Assembly: GCA_964519895.1 (NCBI GenBank)
Contig: CAZFLE010000009.1
Location: forward strand, 50,110-114,109
DNA: 64,000 bases
DNA from: CAYFPX01 sp964519895
GTDB taxonomy: Bacteria > Myxococcota_A > UBA796 > CAJQPC01
Direction: 5' to 3'
The notes beneath the pieces were generated by a model. That model saw nothing but the letters and a program-made list of their open reading frames with translations. It ran no database searches and was not told where the DNA came from. A program made the position numbers and the translations under genes. Shown here one piece after another: positions 31,813-40,360 of this stretch. Each line of letters opens with the position of its first letter. Position 1 is the stretch's first letter.

Positions 31813-33944
31813 ACCTCGCCTGACCGTCGCTGCGCCCACTCCCGCACCAGAGCGGTGCCGAGCACGGCGGCGATGGTCGCGATGAGGGCGACGAGCAGCC
31901 AATTCCTGCGCGTGGCAAAGCGAGCAGCGCTCACGACGGGCACCTTGCCCACCGCGACCCGCTCTGCGACGTCGAGGGTGTCGATGCCGCCCCCGGGCTC
32001 CAACACCGCCAGGTTGCCGGCCAGCTCCAGGATCCGCTCCTCGTCGAAGACCCGCCGCACCATGCCGGACAGCTCGACGGCTTCGGGGGTCCGCAGGACC
32101 AGGAGGTTGTAGGGGTCCTCGCCCTGGGTCCGGGCGGCCTCGAGGGTGCCATAGGGGGTGCCGACGGTGGCCTGGATCAAGGACTTGTCGGCCTTGAGCT
32201 CCTTGGTGAAGTCCTGGCTGCGGGCGGTCAAGACCCCGTTGTCGAGCTGCTGCTCGACCCAGCCATTGCTCTCGGCGCCCATGAGCACGACGCGGTTCTT
32301 GCCCGTCGATGGGCTGGCGGTCTCGTCGGACGCAGACCGCACGCTCAGGTCTGGGGCCGTGGCCACGCTCAGGCGACCGAGCTCGGCGCCCAGCTGGAGC
32401 ACGGCCGACGCGTGGGCCTGGGAGGGCGCATCGGGCGCCACGACCACGATGCCGGCCTGGGGGTCCTCCAGGTTGAAGGGCCAGGCCCGGTGCCGCAGCT
32501 TGCCCAGGTCGGGCAGCGTGGCGTAGTGGTCCATGGGGGCGTGGACTTCGGTGGTGTCGTAGAGCGTGCCCCAGATCATCTTGTCGCTGATGTAGCGACA
32601 GGGATCGAAGTCCCGGGGGAACAGGTGGAAGACCACGTCGAGCCGGGAGTCCGGTCGCAGGATGTCCGCCGGGATCTCGACTTCCAGGACCTCGTCCTCT
32701 GAGCCCTGGGGGTCCTCGAGGGCCACGGAGCGCAGGCTGACCCCGTTCAGTCGGACTTCGAGGGTCGACAGTCGAATGTCGAGCTGGGCACCGTAGCCGT
32801 AGCGCACGTAGACCTTGCCGCCGCCCGGCCGGGGGCGGGCGTCCCCTGCGAACCGGATCGGGACGGAGATCGTGGGCGCGTAGTAGCCGCGCACCGTGCG
32901 GTCCTCGACGCCCAGGTCCGACAGCGCGAAGTCCGCCCGATTGGGAGCGGGCAACGGGTTCTGGCGCGTGGCGGGGGGCGAGGTGTCGTCGACGGTGTCG
33001 ACCAGGGCGGCTGCCCCGGACAACAGGTCGTAGCGATCGTTGGCAGACACGCCCTGGGCGGCGATGAGCACCCCGGCGTCGTCCTTGCCTGTGACCACGA
33101 GCACGCCAAAGGTCGGGTTCCAGGGGTTGGCGACCAGCGCCACCAGTCCCTGACCGGCCTTGAGGTCGCTGGTGTCGACGAGATCGTTGACCACCGGGTT
33201 GCCGTCGACCGTGCCGAGCACGATGGCGTGGGTGTTGACCTTGTCCAACCCGCCGGCGGGCGTCGCGACCTGGACGTGGTGCCAGGCGGCCTGGCGCCCA
33301 AAGGCGAGACCCAGCTGGGCCAGCGCGTTCAGGTCGGCCTGGGACACGGACGCCGGGCCGACCAGGGCGACTTGGGAGGCGCCGTAGCCGAGCTCGTCGA
33401 CGATGGGGTAGGGCAGATCCAACAGCTGGGACTCGATGGGGACCGGCCGATAGGTGAAGCGGATCGAGGACTGATCGGAGATGCGCGTCCACAGCGCGGG
33501 ATCAAAGGGATCCTCGCACTCCAGGGTGTAGGACTGATCGGCCACCAGGGAGAGCCGGTTGTGGTCCTCGATCAGCCCGCGGGGCAGCCGCACGCTGAGC
33601 TGTCCACCGATGACATTGTCCGCGTCGAGCCGAACCGACCCGACCGGTTGGTCGTTGAGGTGGATGGTCAGGTTGCTCTGGTCCGGCAGCAGCGCGGCGC
33701 TGTGCTCGAAGCGCAGGTCCAGCTCTGGGTCGGCTGTCAGGTCCCACCCCCGGGGGCGGGTGAAGGTGACCGTGCCATAGGCGGTCACCCCCTGGAGCAT
33801 CATGTGCCCCCCGGTGTTCAGGTCGTCGTCGAAGGTGACGACGCGGACCTGGTCAGCGGGTTCGAGAGGGGCCTCGTCGTCCTGGGCCCAAGCGGGCGGG
33901 ACGATCAGCACCATGTGCAGCAAGGTCGTCGCGATCATGCTCAC
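31809..33944 (-). CDS. bcsB: Cellulose synthase subunit BcsB
   Basis: The protein has 711 residues, the expected BcsB size. A signal peptide ends AWA (about residue 20), two carbohydrate-binding/flavodoxin-like repeats form the periplasmic body, and one C-terminal helix (NWLLVALIATIAAVLGTALV near 680) anchors it beside BcsA. Family landmarks include ELDLRFEHSAALLPDQSNL, LTIHLNDQPVGSV, YTLECEDPFDPALWT, FHLFPRDFDPCRY and NPWNPTFGVLVVTG. BcsB guides the nascent glucan from BcsA through the periplasm. The start is the GTG at 33944 overlapping the bcsA stop; an ATG at 33938 is also possible and drops only two residues. Confidence 0.95.
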   Translation of the reverse strand: MSMIATTLLHMVLIVPPAWAQDDEAPLEPADQVRVVTFDDDLNTGGHMMLQGVTAYGTVTFTRPRGWDLTADPELDLRFEHSAALLPDQSNLTIHLNDQPVGSVRLDADNVIGGQLSVRLPRGLIEDHNRLSLVADQSYTLECEDPFDPALWTRISDQSSIRFTYRPVPIESQLLDLPYPIVDELGYGASQVALVGPASVSQADLNALAQLGLAFGRQAAWHHVQVATPAGGLDKVNTHAIVLGTVDGNPVVNDLVDTSDLKAGQGLVALVANPWNPTFGVLVVTGKDDAGVLIAAQGVSANDRYDLLSGAAALVDTVDDTSPPATRQNPLPAPNRADFALSDLGVEDRTVRGYYAPTISVPIRFAGDARPRPGGGKVYVRYGYGAQLDIRLSTLEVRLNGVSLRSVALEDPQGSEDEVLEVEIPADILRPDSRLDVVFHLFPRDFDPCRYISDKMIWGTLYDTTEVHAPMDHYATLPDLGKLRHRAWPFNLEDPQAGIVVVAPDAPSQAHASAVLQLGAELGRLSVATAPDLSVRSASDETASPSTGKNRVVLMGAESNGWVEQQLDNGVLTARSQDFTKELKADKSLIQATVGTPYGTLEAARTQGEDPYNLLVLRTPEAVELSGMVRRVFDEERILELAGNLAVLEPGGGIDTLDVAERVAVGKVPVVSAARFATRRNWLLVALIATIAAVLGTALVREWAQRRSGEV

Positions 33945-36721
33945 TGTCTGCCCTTCTTCATGTGAGTTGCAGCCTCTCGGAGGAGCCGGTGGACAGAGTC
34001 GAGCATCTCATCGACCCGTTCCTGCGGCGCCCCCGAACGATACTCCTTCTCCGCTGACATGAGCGTCAGCATGGCCCCCCTCACGGCCCCCTCTGCCTGC
34101 CAGAGCCCCTCGCTGCGCTTGTCGCCTTCGTGGAGCCGATATTCGCGCTGGAGCCAGAACAGCTTCTCTCCCCACGTGGCCGGCAGGGCCGGCCCACCGG
34201 GGAGCAGGGACGCCCGAAAGGTCCAGTAGGACTGGCGTAGCTCGCGGTGGGCCTGGACCAGCTCGTGGTAGCGGACCCGGTCGTGGCCCTCGATGCTGAC
34301 GGGTGCGTTGTTCGGCACCGCGAGTCTGTCCACGTCGGGACTCCAGCCCCAGGCCATGCTCGCGCTGAGGCCGACGAAGACCACGCCAGTCAGGACGGCG
34401 CCCCACTGGACGCGGCGCGTGCGCGCCCCCCGGTTGATGGCGAACGGGGCCGCGGCAGATGCCAGGCTCACACCACAGGCGGCGCAGAGCTTGGTCCCGG
34501 CCAGGTCCACGGTGCCGCACTGCGTGCAGCGGCGGGTCGCCAGGGCCTGGGCCAGGGGTTCTCCCTGATCGGCGCGGCGTCCTTCCTCGCCAAAGGGCAG
34601 GAACATGCCGAAGACCGAGCCGACCACGCTCAGGGCCGAACGGAGCGGGGCGTCTTCGCGGTAGCGGTCCCGAAGCCAGGTGTCCGGGGGCGTGAACATC
34701 AGCCGGATCAGCTGGTCGCGCTGGGCCGTGCTCAGGGCATCGAACTGCACACCGACCAGGAGCTCGCTGTGTTCCTCGACCTGGTTCACCGGTTGTCCGG
34801 TCAGCGCAACCACCTCGCCGTCGTCCAATTCGAGCAGCAGATCGACGCGATCTGAGACCGGCCTGCCGTCCCAGAGTCTGAGTCGGATCCCGCTCTCGGA
34901 GAGGTCCATCGCCTCGGCCTTGCGCCAGGCCTCTTCTTCGGACGGGGCGACGCCCTGGCCGGTGTCGGTGGCCAGCTCGATGTCGTGGTCGCGCATCCAC
35001 ACATTGCAGGTGTAGGGGATGCGCCACTCGGAGCGCCGCTGGGGCCGCTCCAGCGCCACGAAGGCCGCCGCGCCCAGGAGCAGGATGTTGTAGAGGTTCC
35101 ACGCCCCCACGAGCAGGGTGGTGCCCCGTTCTTCCGGGATGCCGAGCATGCGCATCGGCGTCACCACCAGGGACGCGATCGCAAACGCGCCGATCAGCAG
35201 CACGGGCCAGGCCTTGGACCAGTCGTAGATGCGCTTGTCGCTCTGTTCGCCCTTGGTCGTCACGACGAACTTCTGCTGGCCCGGGAACAGCAGGGTCAGC
35301 GTGGTGACCAGCGCCGTGTACGGGGCGAGCGCTGTCTCGTAGACTTCGGGCCAGAAGCTGTGGCGCCGGTTGCCGTGCATGGCCGAGGTACAGACCGTGG
35401 CCAGGAACAGGTGCGGAATGGCGTAGACCAGGACGTCCAGGACCTCTGCGCGCAGCGGGTACAGCCCGAAGAGCAGGAACAGGGCCGGCGCGATCAGGAA
35501 CACGAGCCGGGGCAGGCCGAACAGGAAGTGAGCTGCCGCGGCCGAGTAGGTGATGCGCTGGGCCAGGGAGAGCCCGGGCTTGAGCAGCGGCACCTCGGTG
35601 CGGAAGATCTGCGTCATGCCGCGGGCCCAGCGCAAGCGCTGGGTGATGTGGAAGGCGAAGCGCTCGGTGGCGAGCCCCGCCGCCTGGGGAATGGGCAGGT
35701 AGGCCGACTGCCAGCCGGCGGCGTGGAGCTTGAGCGATGTGTGGGCGTCCTCGGTCACCGTGGTGGTCGGGATGCCGCCGATGTCCTCGAGGGCTGTCCG
35801 CCGCAACAGGGCGCAGGAACCGCAGAAGAAGGCCCCGTTCCAGAAGTCATTGCCCCGCTGGATGCCGTGGTAGAAGAACGCCTGCTCCGGCGGCAGCACG
35901 CCCTCCATGTGGAGGTTGCGCTCGACCGGATCGGGGTTGTAGAAGTGGTGCGGGGTCTGGACCAGCGCCAGCTCGGCCTCCTTCAGGAAGAAGCCGACCG
36001 TGACCTGGAGGAAGCTCCGGACGGGCACGTGGTCCGCGTCGAAGATGGCGATCAGGGTGCCCTGGGTGCGCCCTAGCGCAGCGTTGAGGTTGCCGGCCTT
36101 GGCGCCCGCGTTGTCGGACCGAGTCAGGTAGCCGCAGCCCAGCTCCGCGGCGAGGTGGCGGACCTCTTCCCGGCGGCCGTCGTCCAGGACCCAGACCAAC
36201 TTGTCGGGGTAGTCCATGGCGGCGCAGCCCACAAGGGTCCGCCGAAGCACGCCCACCGGCTCGTTGTACGTGGGTACGAACACGTCGACCGACGGCAGCA
36301 GCTCCGGCGCCATGTCCAGCGGGATCACCGAACGGCGCCGCATCACGGCGGTCTGAAAGTAGCCTCCGAACATCATGGAGAAGGCGTAGAGCTCGGCCCC
36401 CAGGAGCATCAGGCTGGCTGCGGAGTTGCCGAAGGAGTCCAGGGCCAGGGTGCCGGTCACCCGCCAGTACAGGTACCGCATGGACGCGGCCAGGCTCAAG
36501 AACACGGCGGCCAGGCGCCAGTCGGGGACCGCGCGGGTCAGGAGCAGCCCCATGCCCATCATGGCGAGGCTGATGCCGATGTGTGCCCTCAGGGGCAGGT
36601 CCAGCAGTGCATAGACCACCATCGGGATGGCGATGAGGACCAGGCCGAACCACAGGGCGGCGGGAGACCCCTGTCGCTCGTCTTCCGACCCAGCCCCTCG
36701 GTCCGGTTCGTCGGTGTGCAC
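33941..36721 (-). CDS. bcsA: Cellulose synthase catalytic subunit BcsA with extra C-terminal zinc-ribbon/helical tail
   Basis: The product has 926 residues, longer than usual. The GT2 core carries FVPTYNEP (about 150), WVLDDGRR (179), FDADHVP (228), TEDAHTSLKLH (326) and QRLRWARG (363), the complete processive set, between membrane helices. A PilZ domain follows, with RRSEWR near 562 (R-x3-R) and DLSESG near 604 (D-x-S-x-x-G), so c-di-GMP control is expected. After about residue 690 comes material foreign to standard BcsA: a four-Cys zinc ribbon (CTQC near 731, CAAC near 750), an extra membrane helix near 767-790, and a helical region to the end. The start is GTG 36721, with no convincing ribosome site. 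It heads the bcsA-B-Z-C operon. Confidence 0.95.
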   Translation of the reverse strand: MHTDEPDRGAGSEDERQGSPAALWFGLVLIAIPMVVYALLDLPLRAHIGISLAMMGMGLLLTRAVPDWRLAAVFLSLAASMRYLYWRVTGTLALDSFGNSAASLMLLGAELYAFSMMFGGYFQTAVMRRRSVIPLDMAPELLPSVDVFVPTYNEPVGVLRRTLVGCAAMDYPDKLVWVLDDGRREEVRHLAAELGCGYLTRSDNAGAKAGNLNAALGRTQGTLIAIFDADHVPVRSFLQVTVGFFLKEAELALVQTPHHFYNPDPVERNLHMEGVLPPEQAFFYHGIQRGNDFWNGAFFCGSCALLRRTALEDIGGIPTTTVTEDAHTSLKLHAAGWQSAYLPIPQAAGLATERFAFHITQRLRWARGMTQIFRTEVPLLKPGLSLAQRITYSAAAAHFLFGLPRLVFLIAPALFLLFGLYPLRAEVLDVLVYAIPHLFLATVCTSAMHGNRRHSFWPEVYETALAPYTALVTTLTLLFPGQQKFVVTTKGEQSDKRIYDWSKAWPVLLIGAFAIASLVVTPMRMLGIPEERGTTLLVGAWNLYNILLLGAAAFVALERPQRRSEWRIPYTCNVWMRDHDIELATDTGQGVAPSEEEAWRKAEAMDLSESGIRLRLWDGRPVSDRVDLLLELDDGEVVALTGQPVNQVEEHSELLVGVQFDALSTAQRDQLIRLMFTPPDTWLRDRYREDAPLRSALSVVGSVFGMFLPFGEEGRRADQGEPLAQALATRRCTQCGTVDLAGTKLCAACGVSLASAAAPFAINRGARTRRVQWGAVLTGVVFVGLSASMAWGWSPDVDRLAVPNNAPVSIEGHDRVRYHELVQAHRELRQSYWTFRASLLPGGPALPATWGEKLFWLQREYRLHEGDKRSEGLWQAEGAVRGAMLTLMSAEKEYRSGAPQERVDEMLDSVHRLLREAATHMKKGRQ

Positions 36722-36778
36722 GCGCGGAGTGTCCCACGGGGGCCAGAGCCGGGGAAAAGAAAAATCTTCGCCCTCGGG

Positions 36779-37063
36779 TCAGGAACCGCTCTCCGTGGGG
36801 GTCGGCTCGCGCTTGAAGCGGCGGCCGAGGACGGGGGTGATGGCGAGCGTCGCGAGGATTCTCAGGGGGGAAATTGCCTTGGTCGCGACGTACGCGGCCA
36901 GCAAGGTGCCGCTCGACGCGGCAGCCCCCTCGACCTCGAAGCCTGTCGAGATGGCGACCGTGAAGACCCCCATCGCCACCAGGAAGCCAGCCACGTGCAC
37001 CCCCATCGCGACGGGGCCGTACTGTTCGGTCAGCGCCTTCAGCTTGGCGAGGTTGGCCTTCAT
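36779..37063 (-). CDS. DUF1279/FAM210-like small membrane protein (copy 2)
   Basis: This 94-residue protein starts at the ATG at 37063, which overlaps the preceding stop (ATGA). The order is a basic N-terminal helix (LAKLKALTEQYGPVAMGVH), a hydrophobic helix (about 22-40), a short polar turn, a second hydrophobic helix (TLLAAYVATKAISPLRILATLA), and a basic tail (PVLGRRFKREP). This is the layout of the DUF1279 family, known in eukaryotes as the mitochondrial FAM210 proteins. Biochemical function is not established. A paralogue of the same length lies two genes upstream. The stop is 57 bases before bcsA, so readthrough into the cellulose operon is possible. Confidence 0.8.
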   Translation of the reverse strand: MKANLAKLKALTEQYGPVAMGVHVAGFLVAMGVFTVAISTGFEVEGAAASSGTLLAAYVATKAISPLRILATLAITPVLGRRFKREPTPTESGS

Positions 37064-38310
37064 TCGGCGTCCTGGGCGTCGATGTGGGGGCGCCAGCCGG
37101 CCAGGGCGCGGGCGACGTGGTCCAGGCGGTCCTGGCCCCAGAAGAGCACACCGGCGTCGCCGTCGCTCACGTGGAAGCTGGGCACCCCGCACACACCCAG
37201 GGCCGCGGCCTGGGTCGTGTGGTCCTTCAGGCGGGACTTCAGCGCGGGGTCCTGGCAGCGGGCTGCCACCCGGGACGGGTCCAGCCCGTGTTCTTCGACC
37301 ACCTGGGCCACGACCCGGGGGTCGCCGATGTTCCGGTCATCGACCCAGGCGGCCCGGTAGAGCGCGTCCGTCAGCTCGGGATGGGCCAGGGCGGCCCGCA
37401 GGGGAGCGACCGTGCGCAGCGGAAAGGTGGACGGGAAGCGGAAGGGCACGCCCCACCAGGCGGCCCAGTCGTCCAGGTCCTGGCGGGTCCAGGCCTGGCG
37501 GGCTTCGCTGAAGCTGAACAGGGGCACGTCGGCGGTGCCGATGTCCCGGAACAGCCCCCCGAGCAGCAGGGGCACCCGCTCCAGCTCGGCCCCGTGTTCC
37601 CGGGCCAGGCGCGCGATCTGGGTGGACGCCAGGTACGAGAAGGGACTGGCGAAGTCGTGGAACCAGCGCAGGGTCGGGCGGCCCCGGCGGGGGGGTGCGG
37701 CCCGCGCCCGCGCGTGCCCCAGGGCCTGCTCGACCAGGGGGAGGCGGTCGCCTCCCCACCAGATGCGTCCCTGCCAGGTATAGGTCGGCACGCCAAAGGC
37801 GCCTTCGGCCAGGGCCTGGGCGGTGGTCTGCCACAAGGCGGCCTTGGTCTCGGGTTGGTCGATGACCGCCAGGTCCAGGCCGTGGGCCCGGGCGACCGGG
37901 GCGAGGACCGCCCGATCGGCGATGTCGCGGTTCCGGACCCAGTAGGTCTCGAAGAGGTCCTTGGCAAGAGCCGGTCGGACCGGGTCCGGCGCGGCGACCA
38001 GCAGGCGCATCGCCGAGACGCTTCGACGGGGGTGCTGGGGGTGGAATTGCAGCGCCACGCCCGCGAGCTCGGCCCGTCGGAACAGATCCAGCCCGTCCTG
38101 GCGGCGCCGGGCATCGCTCCAGGTGGTCGCCGGCTGGTCCGGTGTGCCGATGGCCTTGTAGAGCCCGCCGAGCAGCACCGGACGCCACACCAGCGGCACG
38201 CCGCAGCGGTCGGCGGCGGCCTGGACCTCGCGGCTGGCCAGCCAGGCATAGGGGCAGACCACGTCGAAGCTGAAGGTCAGCGGCTCGGCGCTCATCGGCC
38301 GGCCGATCAT
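37060..38310 (-). CDS. Fused two-domain DsbA-family / 2-hydroxychromene-2-carboxylate isomerase-like protein
   Basis: Its 416 residues make two consecutive copies of an HCCA-isomerase/DsbA-like thioredoxin domain, each about 200 residues. The copies align by eye: FDVVCPYAWLAS with HDFASPFSYLAS; PVLLGGLYKAIGTPD with PLLLGGLFRDIGTAD; YWVRNRDIADRAVL with AWVDDRNIGDPRVV; and GAFGVPTYTW with GVCGVPSFHV (each with the cis-Pro loop). In HCCA isomerases the first motif supplies Ser to activate glutathione. Copy 1 has Cys-Pro-Tyr (more FrnE-like) and copy 2 Ser-Pro-Phe, so the halves may differ in chemistry. Start ATG 38310 and stop both overlap flanking DUF1279 genes by 4 bases. The substrate is unknown; aromatic degradation genes are absent nearby. 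Confidence 0.85.
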   Translation of the reverse strand: MIGRPMSAEPLTFSFDVVCPYAWLASREVQAAADRCGVPLVWRPVLLGGLYKAIGTPDQPATTWSDARRRQDGLDLFRRAELAGVALQFHPQHPRRSVSAMRLLVAAPDPVRPALAKDLFETYWVRNRDIADRAVLAPVARAHGLDLAVIDQPETKAALWQTTAQALAEGAFGVPTYTWQGRIWWGGDRLPLVEQALGHARARAAPPRRGRPTLRWFHDFASPFSYLASTQIARLAREHGAELERVPLLLGGLFRDIGTADVPLFSFSEARQAWTRQDLDDWAAWWGVPFRFPSTFPLRTVAPLRAALAHPELTDALYRAAWVDDRNIGDPRVVAQVVEEHGLDPSRVAARCQDPALKSRLKDHTTQAAALGVCGVPSFHVSDGDAGVLFWGQDRLDHVARALAGWRPHIDAQDAE

Positions 38311-38579
38311 TCGACCGACCTCGAGCGGCGCAGCCAGCGGGCCACGATCGGGGTCGTGGCGATGGTGATCGCGACCTGGACCGGCTTGAACAGCAGGGTG
38401 ATGGTCAACGCCGCCCCCAGGGCTCCGGCGCTGCCGCTGGCGGACTCCGGCTGCCAGCCCGCCAGGATCGCCAGGGTCAGCACGGTGAAGTACAGGGTGA
38501 ACTGCCCCAGCTGGATGCAGATCGCCACGAGCCCGTACTCACGGACCAGCTCCTTGAGGCGTTCGGTCTGCAGGGGCAT
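38307..38579 (-). CDS. DUF1279/FAM210-like small membrane protein (copy 1)
   Basis: This 90-residue protein starts with the ATG at 38579. It repeats the plan of its partner two genes downstream: an N-terminal helix (LKELVREYGLVAICIQLGQF), a hydrophobic helix, a short glycine/serine-rich turn, a second helix (ALTITLLFKPVQVAITIATT) and a basic end (PIVARWLRRSRS). The paired copies probably arose by duplication around the isomerase-like gene. Function is unknown; two-helix inner-membrane topology is inferred. It opens a three-gene minus-strand operon whose promoter must lie in the 81-base gap shared with the divergent beta-propeller gene. Confidence 0.8.
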   Translation of the reverse strand: MPLQTERLKELVREYGLVAICIQLGQFTLYFTVLTLAILAGWQPESASGSAGALGAALTITLLFKPVQVAITIATTPIVARWLRRSRSVE

Positions 38580-38660
38580 GATGGGCTGGGGCTCCACCCT
38601 GACTCGACACCTCAGGGCACCGAACCGTTCTACCCTCCTGGCATTCTTCTCGCAGGCCCC

Positions 38661-40301
38661 ATGCTCCTCGCCTTCGCCATCGCGGGACCCGCTCTGGCCT
38701 CTGGCTGGCCCACGGGCGGTCACGACACGCGACGGACCGGCCAGAGCGACGTGAGCGGCCCCCAGGACATCGCCTGGGTGCACGATCGGGTCGTGTCCGA
38801 GGTCACGGTGTTCAACGCCCCTCCGGCCGTGACCGACGACGGTCAGATGGTGTGGGGCACCTGGGGGGTGGTCCAGTCGACCGAGGCGAGCAGCGATCCC
38901 CGCACCTGGGACAAGCTCGACGGCACGGTGCTGTCCCTGGACAGCCACCTGGACACCACCTGGGACGCTTCGCCAGCCCTGGACGTGAACCCGTTCTGCT
39001 ACGACTACGACGGTCGGACCGACCTGACCTGGTGTCCCGACGGGGGCCAGGTCAGCTACCACAACGGCATCGTGGACGGCACGCCGACCCTCACGGGAGA
39101 CGGCGCGGCGTGGGTCGCCCGGGGCGACGGTCGCCTGTACGAGGTCGATCTGGCCGACGGCACGGCAGAGCGGGTGCTCACCACGTGGAACCCAGAGGAC
39201 CTCGACGACCCCGACGGGGGAGGGGGCCTGCTCGCATCGCCCCTGGCGTTGCCCGACGGGGGCGTGCTGGTCGCGTCTGTGGCCGCAGGTCCCTACGAGA
39301 CCAATGCGGTCTACGCCGTTGGCAGAGGCGGCGGTGTGCGCTGGCGCCTGCCGACCGACTCGGCCGGCTTCGACACCCCGTTCTGGGCCGCGGCCGCCCT
39401 GTCGCCGGATGGGGGCACAGCCTACGTCGCCGGATGGGCCTGGCCAGGCTTCAACGACGCCGACGAGGACCTGGCCCTGGACGGCCTGGTGATGGCGCTC
39501 GACCTGGGGGTCGACGACGACGCTGACGACAGCGACCGGATCGCCTGGCAGGCCGTGCCGATGAGTGGAGACGGCGAACCCCTCTACGTCCGCACGCTGT
39601 CGGTCGGGGCAGACGGCACGCTCTACCTGGGAGGGCTCGCCGGTGAGCCCGAGAGGCCCTGGGTCATGGCCCTCGACGCGAACGGCGACCCCCTGTGGAC
39701 CGCCGCCCTGGACCCCTCGGACACCGAGGTCGTGCGCGGGCTGGCCCTTCACGAGGACGGGGGGGCCACGGTCCGCGTGCTGGTCACCACCGGCCAGCGC
39801 GCGAGCCAGGAGCGAGAGGGCAGGCTGCACGCTCTGGACCCGACCAGCGGAGCGGTGATCTGGACCTTCGACCCCGAGGAGAACGGGGGCCGCGGCGCCC
39901 CGAGCGGCATCGCGATCGACGCAGACGGCACCGCCTGGTTCTCGACCCACGGGGCCGAGCGCAAGGGCTCGGTCTTTGCAGTCGACGCCGACGGCCAGGA
40001 GCTCTGGCACGCCTGCAGCGAGGAATACGAGGGGGCCCACCCGATCCTCACCGGTGCTGGCGACGTGGTGGTGGGCGAAGCCGACTGGCTGGAGTGTGCG
40101 CTGACGGCGCCTCTGAGCAACACCTGTCGCCCCCGGGCGACCGAGCGTGCGGTGCGCATCTGGTACGCAGACCCCGACACCGCACCCGGGGACGCCCGGA
40201 TCGCGTGGCAGTGCTGTCGCTGCGCGACGGGCGGCGGTCCGGCCACGGTGCTGCCCTGGCTGGCCTCGCTCCTGTTGGTGCGCCGGCGACGGCTGCGTTA
40301 G
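38661..40301 (+). CDS. Exported PQQ-like beta-propeller protein with MYXO-CTERM-like tail
   Basis: This 546-residue protein has a short signal peptide (cleavage after ALAS, about residue 14) and a body of repeated beta-propeller blades of the PQQ/quinoprotein type (DGTVLSLDSHL, GDGRLYEVDLADGTAE, NAVYAVGRGGGVRW, GRLHALDPTSGAVIWTF, GSVFAVDADGQELWH). No dehydrogenase active-site residues were recognised, so a structural or binding role is more likely. The end is notable: CCRCATGG, a hydrophobic helix (TVLPWLASLLLV) and RRRRLR. This is the Cys-helix-Arg arrangement of the MYXO-CTERM sorting signal handled by myxosortases. It is divergent from the DUF1279 cassette and precedes the ether-lipid operon by 59 bases. 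Confidence 0.85.
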   Translation: MLLAFAIAGPALASGWPTGGHDTRRTGQSDVSGPQDIAWVHDRVVSEVTVFNAPPAVTDDGQMVWGTWGVVQSTEASSDPRTWDKLDGTVLSLDSHLDTTWDASPALDVNPFCYDYDGRTDLTWCPDGGQVSYHNGIVDGTPTLTGDGAAWVARGDGRLYEVDLADGTAERVLTTWNPEDLDDPDGGGGLLASPLALPDGGVLVASVAAGPYETNAVYAVGRGGGVRWRLPTDSAGFDTPFWAAAALSPDGGTAYVAGWAWPGFNDADEDLALDGLVMALDLGVDDDADDSDRIAWQAVPMSGDGEPLYVRTLSVGADGTLYLGGLAGEPERPWVMALDANGDPLWTAALDPSDTEVVRGLALHEDGGATVRVLVTTGQRASQEREGRLHALDPTSGAVIWTFDPEENGGRGAPSGIAIDADGTAWFSTHGAERKGSVFAVDADGQELWHACSEEYEGAHPILTGAGDVVVGEADWLECALTAPLSNTCRPRATERAVRIWYADPDTAPGDARIAWQCCRCATGGGPATVLPWLASLLLVRRRRLR

Positions 40302-40350
40302 GACGCCACCCTTCGCGAAACCGCTGGGGGTCGGCATTCGAGCCCTCGCC

Positions 40351-40355
40351 AGGAG
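40351..40355 (+). promoter_or_regulatory. Shine-Dalgarno site that fixes a TTG start
   Basis: AGGAG lies five bases before a TTG at 40361. No ATG or GTG in the same frame is better placed, and the hydrolase motif FDVDGT begins five codons later, so this site decides the start of the HAD gene. Confidence 0.7.
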
Positions 40356-40360
40356 CCGCC

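Noticed and set aside
30701..31918. Upstream extension of the bcsC frame
   Set aside because: It overlaps bcsZ out of frame and lacks sense. The ATGA junction at 30697-30700 with a signal peptide is decisive.
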